Assembly: GCA_016744995.1 (NCBI GenBank)
Contig: JADGDG010000001.1
Span: 412,011 to 476,010 of the forward strand
Length of the DNA: 64,000 nt
Source of the DNA: Gammaproteobacteria bacterium
GTDB taxonomy: Bacteria; Pseudomonadota; Gammaproteobacteria; GRL18
Direction of reading: 5' to 3'
The notes under the pieces are model-generated. The model did no database searches. It worked only from the letters and a program-made list of their open reading frames with translations, and was not told where the DNA came from. The translations under genes were made by a program, and so were the position numbers. Shown here piece after piece: positions 1-7,676 of this stretch (its first letter is position 1; each line of letters opens with the position of its first letter).

Positions 1-1223
1 AGGTTGAAGATATCCCTGTAGAAAAGGTCATTCAGTATATTAAAGGCACCGCTGATAAAATAGGGATGTCCTTCAGCACACAAAACCTGTCAAGCAACGA
101 TATTGTGGGACTTAAAAAAACCACCGTCGATGGCCAGCCTGCCGCTAAAGCCACCAGTCACATTCGGCTGTTTACCATCACTGATGAGGCGTACTCCTAT
201 AAATCAGCCACGCTGGGAGATGCACGTCCCAACCCCTTTGGCGGCTATGCTTCTGGAGCCGTATCGGTGTTTGTACTGCATTTAACATTTTTGAATCTGC
301 ACAGTGCGCTTACAACATTTGATAGAAATGAGTTTCAAGAATCAACTTCAAATATAGGTGCCGCCCTTATGGCCATAGGCAGTGCCACAAATGGCTTGCT
401 CATGGCACTAAAATCGGCAGCGCCGGTATTTTACCGCAAGATCACCGCATATATGATTGTTAATCGACTTGCCCGCACTTCTGCCCTGAGAGTCTTTGGC
501 TATCTCGGTGCCATTTTATCCGGACTCACCGATGCCATCCGCTCCAATAAACGCTTTACCGCTGGCGACGCTGATGCCGGCAGCTATTATGCCTTATCCG
601 CCGCGACCGTGCTGGCCGGCGGTTCTGCAATGACTCATGGGGCCGTACTCTTAGTTACCGGCGCTGGTGCTGCCATACCGGTTATCGGCTGGCTGGTTCT
701 GGGCATAAGCCTGGTCGGTGTCAGTATCTGGGCTACAACAGAAGCTCTTGACAGTACCGACGGCCCGCTGGAACTGTGGCTGGACGCCTGCATTTTCGGG
801 CGAAAGCAATTACCCAATAATCCGCCATACAGTAATCTAATAGAAGAGCAACAGGCCTATATTAAAAAAATGCTGCAGCCGCAGCTAATAAGCAAAGAGC
901 TAAGCCGCTCCGACACTTTCTGGCAGGCAAAGGAATACACCGCCGCTCTGGAATTGTATCTGCCCTCCTATGCTAATAGCAGCAAACTCTCGGTCTCTTA
1001 TGATTTTGAACAGACCAATAGCGCCATAGCAGGGATACGCACCGCAGAGCAGCCTATGCCGTCACCTGAACTCAGTGCTCATCTGCAGGGGGTCAAGGCC
1101 CTGTATGAAGTAACTATTGCGTTGCGCCCCCTCAGTGAAATCCATTTCACCGTCAACTATCAGGCCAGCCCGAATTCCGGTGAAGCCATACAGCAAACCT
1201 ATACCGCCCTGGCGCAGCAATAG
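1..1223 (+). CDS. VasX-like T6SS effector, C-terminal part (partial)
   Basis: The reading frame is open from the window edge (in-frame codons from base 3), so the ATG at 66 is internal and the true start lies upstream. The visible ~407 residues contain several hydrophobic segments: one at about residues 57-80 counted from the internal Met, one near 140-155, and a long glycine/alanine-rich stretch at about 175-225 ending in IPVIGWLVLG. This layout resembles the colicin-like pore-forming C-terminal region of VasX / BTH_I2691-type type VI effectors (family recognition from memory). It is followed after 12 bases by a membrane protein that looks like a cognate immunity protein. The last ~130 residues are duplicated downstream at 2302-2680. 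The toxin assignment is inference; the N-terminal region is not visible. Confidence 0.55.
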   Translation, partial: VEDIPVEKVIQYIKGTADKIGMSFSTQNLSSNDIVGLKKTTVDGQPAAKATSHIRLFTITDEAYSYKSATLGDARPNPFGGYASGAVSVFVLHLTFLNLHSALTTFDRNEFQESTSNIGAALMAIGSATNGLLMALKSAAPVFYRKITAYMIVNRLARTSALRVFGYLGAILSGLTDAIRSNKRFTAGDADAGSYYALSAATVLAGGSAMTHGAVLLVTGAGAAIPVIGWLVLGISLVGVSIWATTEALDSTDGPLELWLDACIFGRKQLPNNPPYSNLIEEQQAYIKKMLQPQLISKELSRSDTFWQAKEYTAALELYLPSYANSSKLSVSYDFEQTNSAIAGIRTAEQPMPSPELSAHLQGVKALYEVTIALRPLSEIHFTVNYQASPNSGEAIQQTYTALAQQ

Positions 1224-2284
1224 CAGAGAAACTTTATGGCAAAAGCAAAACTTTATTTAAACCCTCGTCTGCCATCAGGTGCAGAGCCCTGCGCCGATCT
1301 CAATGCCGATAAAGCCGGCGATTGCTGTCTTGATGTGCACCTTAAGAATTATTCAGGCTTAATCGGCAGAGCTAGGTTTTCCTGGCTGGTTATCTGGGGG
1401 GGAGTTTTTGTTTTTCTTTTATATTTGGTCATAGGAGTCCTTATTGATGCAAGTATACGGGAATTTCTGGAATTACTGCATTGGGCATTAATTTGTGCTT
1501 TGTTACCCGCCGCACCCATCCTGTTTATTACCTATAGAGTCAGCAAAAATCAAAGCCCTTTACGTTTCTGCCGTAAAAACCGCAAGGTCTATCTTTACCT
1601 TAAAAAGAAATTCTATACCTTTAACTGGGACACGATCCACGCCTATACCCAGACCATTGCCATGATCACACCCACAGGCACACCCTATTCTGAGCCGCAT
1701 TTAATTATTGAACTGGATGATAATAAAGATTCGCCCACCTGGGTACTTATCTCAGGCTCTGAAACCTGTAAAAAACCGGTGCCGGCACATTTAGAGTCAT
1801 TAGCCATCTGGGAATACATCCGAGTTTTTATGGAATACGGCCCCGACCATCTGCCTGATCCCGATCCCGATAGCCCTTTGGTCAGCCTGGAAACATTAGT
1901 AGCAACATTACATAAAGAGATAAGCCCTTTTCCCATAGCAGGCAACGGCAATTGGTTCTGGCAAATAATGGCTACCCTGTTTTTCCCTGTGCGAGTGGTT
2001 TTGTTTATTGTCAGTTATCCCACTGACTTCATTTATTATTATTTCCATAAAAAATTCATTAAATCCTTTGTTTTTCCCGAAGAGTTTAAGGTCCCCTCAG
2101 TCAACAACTGTGGTCTGGAACAGGTGGAAGTCCCTCCCACACCATTGCAAAAAAGGCGTGAAGAACTCAAACAAATGGCCAAAGATGATCCCAATATGAC
2201 CTATATCAGCCATGAAACAACTGCCGAAGAACACAAAGAAAAAATTGATAAAGGCTGACAACCACAGGACAGAACATGACAATG
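834..2284 (+). repeat. Tandem duplication, unit 1 (effector tail + immunity gene)
   Basis: Unit 1 begins near TCTAATAGAAGAGC inside the effector gene and ends at CATGACAATG just after the first immunity stop. Unit 2 (2302-3727) begins and ends with the same words. The two units are about 1.45 kb each and lie head to tail. Confidence 0.85.
1236..2258 (+). CDS. Putative T6SS immunity protein, DUF6708-like (copy A)
   Basis: 340 residues starting 12 bases after the effector stop, so probably co-transcribed and translated with it. Two predicted membrane segments lie near residues 48-70 and 80-102, followed by a soluble domain with the conserved run RFCRKNRKVYLYLKKKFYTF and a tryptophan-rich segment. 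The order (membrane pair, then a basic beta-rich domain) matches what I recall of DUF6708 proteins found beside VasX-like effectors, so immunity is the best guess. No enzyme motif is seen. A second copy at 2693-3706 is nearly identical except in the membrane segments and around residues 210-235. That pattern, with divergence restricted to the membrane region, would be expected if it contacts the toxin. Confidence 0.5.
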   Translation: MAKAKLYLNPRLPSGAEPCADLNADKAGDCCLDVHLKNYSGLIGRARFSWLVIWGGVFVFLLYLVIGVLIDASIREFLELLHWALICALLPAAPILFITYRVSKNQSPLRFCRKNRKVYLYLKKKFYTFNWDTIHAYTQTIAMITPTGTPYSEPHLIIELDDNKDSPTWVLISGSETCKKPVPAHLESLAIWEYIRVFMEYGPDHLPDPDPDSPLVSLETLVATLHKEISPFPIAGNGNWFWQIMATLFFPVRVVLFIVSYPTDFIYYYFHKKFIKSFVFPEEFKVPSVNNCGLEQVEVPPTPLQKRREELKQMAKDDPNMTYISHETTAEEHKEKIDKG

Positions 2285-2301
2285 CAGACACCCGAACAAC
2301 C

Positions 2302-2680
2302 ATCTAATAGAAGAGCTACAGGACTCTATTAAAAAATGCTGCAGCCGCCGCGCTTATTAAATAAAGAGCTAAGCAAAGAGCTGAGCCGCTCCGACACTTT
2401 CTGGGAAGCACAGGAATACACCGCCGCTCTGGAATTGTATCTGCCCTCCTATGCCAATACCAGCAAACTCTCGGTTTCCTCCATAGCCGGAGCACGCACC
2501 GCAGAGCAGCCTATGCCGCCACCTGAACTCAGTGCTCATCTGCAGGGGATCAAAGCACTGTATGAAATGACTATTGCATTGCGCCCTCTTAGTAAAATCC
2601 ATTTTACGGTAAACTATCAGGCCAGCCCAAATTCCGGTGAAACCATACAGCAAACTTATAGCGCCCGTGCGCAGCAATAG
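2302..2680 (+). pseudogene. Truncated, frameshifted duplicate of the effector C-terminus
   Basis: This segment repeats the last part of the effector gene. An open frame of 114 codons starts at an ATG (2336) that corresponds to an internal Met of the full gene. Upstream of that ATG the similarity continues to about 2302, but the A-run is six bases (attaaaaaatgctg) where the parent has seven, so the upstream part is out of frame. Relative to the parent it has a small insertion (LLNKELSKELSRS against LISKELSRS) and lacks about eight residues (YDFEQTNS). It has no membrane domain, so it cannot be a pore former. It is best read as an effector remnant left beside a spare immunity gene. Whether the 114-residue frame is translated is unknown. 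Confidence 0.75.
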
Positions 2681-2692
2681 CAGGTAATCTTT

Positions 2693-3706
2693 ATGGCAAA
2701 GACAAAACTTTATTTAAACCCTCGTCTGCCATCAGGTGCAGAGCCCTGCGCTGATCTCAATGCCGATAAAGCCGGCAATTGCTGTCTTGATGTGCACCTT
2801 AAAAATTATTCAAGCTTAATCGGCAGAGGCAGGGGCTCCTGGCTGGTTATCTGGGGGAGTATGTTCATGTATGCACTCTATTTAAGCCTGGGGTTATCTA
2901 CAGGAGGAGGTGGTGGAATACTGAATTTACTATTAATGGCATCAGGCACTGCATTTTTATTATCTGCACCCATCCTGTTTATTACCTATAGAATCAGCAA
3001 AAATCAAAGCCCTTTACGTTTCTGCCGTAAAAACCGCACGCTCTATCTTTACCTTAAAAAGAAATTCTATACCTTTAACTGGGACACGATCCACGCCTAT
3101 ACCCAGACCATTGCCATGATCGCACCCACAGGCACACCCTATTCTGAGCCGCATTTAATTATTGAACTGGATGATGATAAAGATTCACCCACCTGGGTAC
3201 TTATCTCAGGCTCTGAAACCTGTAAAAAACCAGTGCCCGCACATTTAGAGTCATTAGCCATCTGGGAATATATCCGGGTTTTTATGGAGCACGGCCCTGA
3301 CTACCTGCCTGATCCCAATCCCAGAACCCCTTATCTCAGCCTGGAAGAAATAAAATCAGGTAAAAAATTAAATCCTTTTCCCATAGCAGGTGATGATAAT
3401 CTATTCTGGCAAATAATGACCACTCTGTTTTTCCCTGTGCGAGTGATCTTCTTTATTATCACTTACCCTACTGATTTCATTTACTACTATTTCCATAAAA
3501 AATTCATTAAACCCTTTGTCTTTCTCCAAGAGTTTAATGTCCCCTCAGCCAATGACTGTGGTCTGGAACAGGTGGAAGTCCCTCCCACAGCACTGCAAAA
3601 AAGGCGTGAAGAACTCAAACAAATGGCCAAAGATGATCCCAATATGACCTATATCAGCCATGAAACGACTGCCGAAGAACACAAAGAAAAAATTGATAAA
3701 GGCTGA
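2693..3706 (+). CDS. Putative T6SS immunity protein, DUF6708-like (copy B)
   Basis: 337 residues, 12 bases after the effector-tail remnant, exactly the spacing seen in copy A. The first 40 residues, the central soluble domain and the last 40 residues are almost identical to copy A. The differences cluster in the predicted membrane segments (about residues 50-95, with a GGGGG run here) and around residues 210-235. It probably protects against a variant of the same toxin, or is a duplicate with relaxed constraint. No catalytic motif is visible. Function is inferred only from context and similarity to copy A. Confidence 0.5.
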   Translation: MAKTKLYLNPRLPSGAEPCADLNADKAGNCCLDVHLKNYSSLIGRGRGSWLVIWGSMFMYALYLSLGLSTGGGGGILNLLLMASGTAFLLSAPILFITYRISKNQSPLRFCRKNRTLYLYLKKKFYTFNWDTIHAYTQTIAMIAPTGTPYSEPHLIIELDDDKDSPTWVLISGSETCKKPVPAHLESLAIWEYIRVFMEHGPDYLPDPNPRTPYLSLEEIKSGKKLNPFPIAGDDNLFWQIMTTLFFPVRVIFFIITYPTDFIYYYFHKKFIKPFVFLQEFNVPSANDCGLEQVEVPPTALQKRREELKQMAKDDPNMTYISHETTAEEHKEKIDKG

Positions 3707-3925
3707 TAACCACATGACATGACAATGGAAGAATGCACTTGAGTGTGTAGCTCAACCCGTATCTGCTATTTAATCTTATTGAGCTGGACGAACTACAGAA
3801 AGTGCCATTATTTTTAAAAAAGTCTGAATTTGCTAATTGATAAGATTTAGATGGCTTCACTGATTATTGCTATTGCAAAGACTTAATCCTTGTGAAAAGA
3901 AGGCCGGCTTTGCTAAAATCAAGCT

Positions 3926-4849
3926 ATGGCAAAAAACATCATTAATCAGTGGGATCCTGATTTTCTCGATAAATCCCTTATTTTTTCTGATCTCAGAATT
4001 CTGTTGAAAGACACACAATGGTCAGAGTGGCCTGGCTGTCAGGGCCTGCTGGCATTATTAGATCAACCTGTGATCCTTTCCAGTGGTCTGCAGCTGGATA
4101 TGCAAGTTCAGGATGAAACATTGCCTTTTCCTGAAATGGCTTATGAAGAAAGGATCTATAAAAAAGGAATCATCAGTACCCGTGAAAAGAACTGGCATGA
4201 TCTTTTTAATGCCTTCATCTGGCTGCTCTTTCCAAAAACAAAAATCCTTCTAAACGATTTACACATGCAAGAATTAGAACAACAGGCAGGGAAAAAGAGA
4301 ACCCCCTGCCGCGATGCCATTACTCATATTGATGAATCTGGAATTATTATTGCCAGCAGTGATGCTGCTCTTTTAAAGGCACTGAAAAATCATCAATGGC
4401 AGGAAGTTTTTTCCGACTCAAGAGAGCTATGGTTTATAAACGAGGGGTTTGTAAATGAAGGGCTTATAAATAAAGAGTTCGTAAGTGAAGGATTAGTAAA
4501 TAACAATTTAGTAGCTAACAATTTGGTAGCTAACAATGAAAAAACAATTGGTGCTTTTGTTTTTGGACATGGAATGTATGAAAAAGCCTTCAAACCATTT
4601 ATAGGCTTTACCGGAAAAGCCTATTGTATTGAGGTCGATAATAATTTTTATCAGCAAGATAAAATCACCCAATATCGCCAGCTGGATCAACTTTTAAGCA
4701 ATGATATTAAAGAAAAAAAATCACTTTCTGATTCAGGATACCTTTCTCCTCTGCCCATTTTAGGCATTCCCGGCTGGGCAGATGAAAACAGAGTTCCAGA
4801 TTTTTATGATAATAAAAATTATTTTCGTCCAAAGAGAAAAAGCACGTAG
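3926..4849 (+). CDS. DUF3025 family protein with internal pentapeptide repeat
   Basis: 307 residues. The family is recognised from the order of motifs: an early WPGCQGLLALLD block, a central FNAFIWLLFPKTK block, and a C-terminal LPILGIPGW followed by FYDN and YFRP, all typical of DUF3025 proteins, whose function is not known. No signal peptide or membrane segment is visible. Between about residues 170 and 204 there is an insertion made of seven five-residue units (FINEG, FVNEG, LINKE, FVSEG, LVNNN, LVANN, LVANN), encoded by 15-bp DNA repeats, which I would not expect in the family. The gene stands alone; a 0.4-kb gene-free region follows. Confidence 0.75.
   Translation: MAKNIINQWDPDFLDKSLIFSDLRILLKDTQWSEWPGCQGLLALLDQPVILSSGLQLDMQVQDETLPFPEMAYEERIYKKGIISTREKNWHDLFNAFIWLLFPKTKILLNDLHMQELEQQAGKKRTPCRDAITHIDESGIIIASSDAALLKALKNHQWQEVFSDSRELWFINEGFVNEGLINKEFVSEGLVNNNLVANNLVANNEKTIGAFVFGHGMYEKAFKPFIGFTGKAYCIEVDNNFYQQDKITQYRQLDQLLSNDIKEKKSLSDSGYLSPLPILGIPGWADENRVPDFYDNKNYFRPKRKST
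4433..4537 (+). repeat. Seven in-frame 15-bp tandem repeats
   Basis: Seven consecutive 15-bp units (from TTTATAAACGAGGGG to TTGGTAGCTAACAAT) inside the DUF3025 gene. The unit length keeps the frame. Units 6 and 7 are nearly identical and the first ones have drifted, so the array looks like stepwise slippage with the newest copies at the 3' side. Confidence 0.85.
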
Positions 4850-4881
4850 TCGCTATTTCACAGTACAAATCAAGTCTTAAT

Positions 4882-4910
4882 GTGATATTTCGTGTCTCAG
4901 GTGATATTTC
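4882..4910 (+). promoter_or_regulatory. Paired direct repeat, candidate activator site
   Basis: GTGATATTTC occurs at 4882-4891 and again at 4901-4910, separated by 9 bases. The second copy continues as GTGATATTTCAC, which is close to a palindrome. The pair lies about 110-138 bases upstream of the predicted start of the sigma-54 transcript at about 5019, which is where enhancer sites for sigma-54 activators normally sit. The regulator is unknown. Confidence 0.4.
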
Positions 4911-4992
4911 ACACCAAAATATTTTAATCAATTTTCATGCCAACAAATAGAATCCTACTGTTATTAAATGAAATATTAAACTTGAAAGTTTT

Positions 4993-5008
4993 TTGGCACA
5001 CTTAATGC
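4993..5008 (+). promoter_or_regulatory. Sigma-54 (-24/-12) promoter
   Basis: TTGGCAC-N5-ATGC: the GG (4995-4996) and GC (5007-5008) are exactly 10 bases apart as required by RpoN, and TGGCAC is the perfect -24 element; only the first T of the -12 TTGC differs. No gene starts on this strand for the next 7 kb (the next is at 12715), and a strong terminator follows at 5177-5207, so the product is probably a non-coding RNA. Confidence 0.6.
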
Positions 5009-5018
5009 TTTATATTAA

Positions 5019-5207
5019 TTAAGTAAAATTAAATAATATACATACTCTCCATATTGTTTAATGTGTTACTTAGAGATTTGAAGACTACGGACTCCTTACT
5101 CGTATTGTTTAAGACTCAAAGCATTAACTTAGCGTCTTGTACTTTAATGTGTTAGTACAGTACGCACAAAACTCTTAGCCCTGCTGGAAACAGTGGGGCT
5201 TTTTTTT
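5019..5207 (+). ncRNA. Candidate sigma-54-dependent small RNA, ~190 nt
   Basis: Bounded by the -24/-12 promoter at 4993-5008 (start expected about 12 bases after the GC) and by a 10-bp GAAA-tetraloop terminator ending in eight T. The interval has no open frame of convincing length on the plus strand. It contains a 12-base word, TTTAATGTGTTA, twice (5057-5068 and 5143-5154). I do not recognise an Rfam family. It could instead be a short untranslated leader or a small peptide gene, but the promoter-terminator pairing favours an sRNA. Confidence 0.45.
5177..5207 (+). terminator. Strong intrinsic terminator
   Basis: AGCCCTG-CTG-GAAA-CAG-TGGGGCT forms a 10-bp stem (two wobble pairs) closed by a GAAA tetraloop and followed by eight T on the plus strand. 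The nearest plus-strand gene ends 330 bases upstream, so it more likely ends the candidate sRNA than the DUF3025 gene. Confidence 0.8.
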
Positions 5208-5253
5208 GGCTAACGGCTTTTTTTGTTTTGGCTAATGGCTTTTTGACCAAAGC

Positions 5254-5691
5254 CTATTCCCACTCAAGGCAACTGAGCAACCATTCACCAGAAACTTTTT
5301 TCCAGCAACTATGCACTTGATAATGTCTGGCATTTTCAGGAATGATATTTTTTCCACCGGTTAAAACCACCTGAGACTGGGCATCAGCCCGAATGGATTG
5401 AACATTGATTGTTGTAGCACTCACATAAACAGAGATATCCTTGTAGCGAAGAAAAAATCCCATCAGCATACGTTGCAATGATCGTTGGTTATTATCCAGT
5501 TGATCCCGATACTGTTCATCAATCACATCCATAAACTTTCCCCGGTCATGGGTTTCAATTGCAGCCTGCAAGTGTTCAATCTGCAACTGAATCATGGCCT
5601 CATCAGTTTTTTCTTCTGTACATCCTGATAATATGATACTAATGAGACTCACCGACAAGAGTATAATAAAAGAGTGTTTTAGTGTGTGCAT
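5254..5691 (-). CDS. Small lipoprotein, NTF2/DUF4440-like domain
   Basis: 145 residues. The N-terminus is a lipoprotein signal with lipobox LSGC (Cys at about residue 23) followed by TEEK, so the mature protein is lipid-anchored in the envelope. The rest, with a helix (LQAAIETHDRGKFMDVIDEQYRD), then strand-rich sequence ending in a conserved W-x-L-x-C-L-E-W, resembles the small alpha+beta NTF2-like fold often seen in secreted proteins of unknown role. It is transcribed alone and converges on the candidate sRNA terminator. A MITE lies just upstream of its start and may carry or interrupt its promoter. No specific function can be assigned. Confidence 0.6.
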   Translation of the reverse strand: MHTLKHSFIILLSVSLISIILSGCTEEKTDEAMIQLQIEHLQAAIETHDRGKFMDVIDEQYRDQLDNNQRSLQRMLMGFFLRYKDISVYVSATTINVQSIRADAQSQVVLTGGKNIIPENARHYQVHSCWKKVSGEWLLSCLEWE

Positions 5692-5711
5692 ATTTTTTAT
5701 AAAACGTCCTT

Positions 5712-5855
5712 GTGTAACTACTCAGCGTGCTTAGATTTTGCCCGAGTTCAAGACATTTTCGCACGGAAAATATGAGCATATAAGTATATGTGACCATTTG
5801 AGTACGAAAATAACGCAGAAATCGGACAAAAGATGAGTACGCTGAGTAGTTACAC
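5712..5855. mobile_element. 144-bp MITE with 17-bp perfect terminal inverted repeats (copy 1)
   Basis: Ends GTGTAACTACTCAGCGT (5712-5728) and its exact reverse complement (5839-5855). The interior contains the palindrome ATTTTC-GCAC-GGAAAAT and no open frame. A closely related element of the same length lies at 52955-53098, and a solo end is at 44509-44523, so this is a dispersed non-autonomous element rather than a local hairpin. It lies 7 bases beyond the ggt stop codon and about 20 bases upstream of the lipoprotein start. Confidence 0.8.
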
Positions 5856-5862
5856 GTGCTTG

Positions 5863-7540
5863 TTAGTTTTTATTTCGTGATACATCAAATACCAGCGCCT
5901 GCCCTTCAACTCTGGGATCAGAGGCAGCCTGAACTCCCTGTGTATAATCCCACTGAATTGCCTGCATATTGCCATAAGATTTATCCTGCCCTTGTAAAAC
6001 ATGCCCCATTTGCTCTAATTGGGCAATCATATCGTCAGACAGTGCCTGCCGTTCATAAAAAATCTTATCCGGTAAATATTGATGGTGAAATCTGGGACGA
6101 CTCACCAGAGCAGAAGGCGAATGCCCTTTCTCCAGCTCAAGGATCCCCAGTAAGACCATGGTGATTATACGACTACCTCCCGGAGTACCCAGGATTGTTA
6201 CACCTTTTTTTGTGTCTACTATGGTCGGACTCATGCTGGATAAAGGTCTTTTTCCAGGCTCAATCGCGTTGGCTTCTGCCCCCACCAGCCCATAAACATT
6301 AGGGGTACCCGGTCGAGCAGAAAAATCATCCATTTCATCATTTAGCAACACCCCCGTTCCCTCTGCAGTAAATCCTGAACCAAAGGGATAATTGATGCTC
6401 ATGGTTGCAGAGACTATATTTCCCTGAGTATCCAATACTGAAAAATGAGTTGTATCCTGGCCTTCAGCCTCTGGTGTTACTACTTCAGCCAGAGTAGAGC
6501 TGGCTGAAGCATGATCAAAGCGAATACTTTCCCTGAGTCCATATGCATACCAGGCATTGGTTAAGCGGGCCACAGGCACCGGGGTAAAGTCACTATCACC
6601 TAAGAATTCTGCCCGATCCCGATAGGCTCGACGCATCGCTTCAACAATCAGATGGATCTGTTGTATTTCATCCAGAGACTGGAGATCAAAATTTTGCAGG
6701 ATTTGCAGTGTGGTTGCCAAAGCAATCCCTCCTGATGAAGGAAGGGGCCACGGAAGTAATGGTCATATCGCGATATTGAAACTGAATCGGCTCACGCTCT
6801 TTGATTGAGTAATTTTTTAAATCACTCAGTTGCCAGTTGCCCTTATTTGCTTTGACTGAATTAATCAGTCGCCTGGCAGTAAAGCCCGTATAAAAATCTT
6901 CATTTCCCGACTTTGCGATGGATTTTAATGTCTCCGCAAGCTCTTTTTGAACAATCAGATGGCCTAAAACCGGCACATTATTGTCCTGTAAAAAAATTCT
7001 GGCTGAGTCTTTATATTTTTGTAAAACAGATAAACGAAAGCGAACCATTTTCTGATAATGTTCTGTGACAGGAAAACCTTTCAGGGCCAGTTCGATGGCT
7101 GGTTGTAAAACCTGTGACAAGGGTAAAACACCATAGTTTTCTGATAAATGCACCATTGCCGCCACAGTACCGGGAATGCCTGCGGCAAGAGGCCCATTGA
7201 CTGAGCTATTGCTAATATAGTTGCCCATCTCATCCAGATACATATCACGCTGAGCAGCTGAAGGCGCCATTTCACGCCCGTCAATCATGGTGGTTTTATT
7301 ATTTTTATGCTCGCGGATCAGCCAGAAGCCACCGCCGCCCAAGCCGGAGCTATACGGCTCAACAACAGCCAGTACAGCAGTAATGGCAACAGCTGCATCA
7401 AAGGCATTACCACCATCAAGTAAAATCTGTTTACCAGCCTGCGTTGCCATGGGATGAGCTGTTGCAATAGCGGCCTGGGGCGGTGAGGCATTGGCAAACA
7501 AAGATGCACAACACATAAGAAAGACTAAAAATTGTTTCAT
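5863..7540 (-). pseudogene. ggt: Gamma-glutamyltransferase, split by a +1 frameshift
   Basis: Two overlapping frames (7540-6686 and 6720-5863) together give a full-length gamma-glutamyltranspeptidase of about 560 residues: signal peptide, GGNAFDAAVA and SSGLGGGGF motifs in the first part; the catalytic Thr in DTTHFSV, then GSGF, PLSSMSPT and GGSRI in the second. At about 6737-6747 the minus strand reads CCCCTTCCTTC where CCCCTCCTTC would restore SVAPPSSGGIALATT, so one extra T breaks the frame. The start is taken at the ATG at 7540, preceded by GAGGTG. GGT matures by autocleavage into two chains before the catalytic Thr; the shift lies well before that point, so the two frames are not simply the two natural subunits. 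Periplasmic enzyme of glutathione breakdown. Either a recent pseudogene or a sequencing error. Confidence 0.85.
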
Positions 7541-7676
7541 AAACACCTCAATTAATTAACCATAGGCTTATAGCATGGGAAATAAATCAAACAAAATCAA
7601 TCTTTATAAGTCTGTAAAATTGAATGAATGGCTCAGAACGATCACAATGATCATATACCGACAGTTTAAATTATCA

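Larger units (their letters stand above)
2302..3727 (+). repeat. Tandem duplication, unit 2
   Basis: Second copy of the unit at 834-2284, with the same ends (TCTAATAGAAGAGC and CATGACAATG). It has diverged by point changes, a one-base loss in an A-run, and small indels. The effector part is no longer attached to a toxin domain while the immunity frame is intact. Confidence 0.85.

Noticed and set aside
4433-4537. CRISPR-like array
   Set aside because: Units are contiguous 15-mers in coding frame with no spacers.
5019-5207. CrcZ-like catabolite-control RNA
   Set aside because: A sigma-54 promoter and a CbrAB-like system invite the idea, but the repeated AAnAAnAA motifs of Crc-titrating RNAs are not evident.
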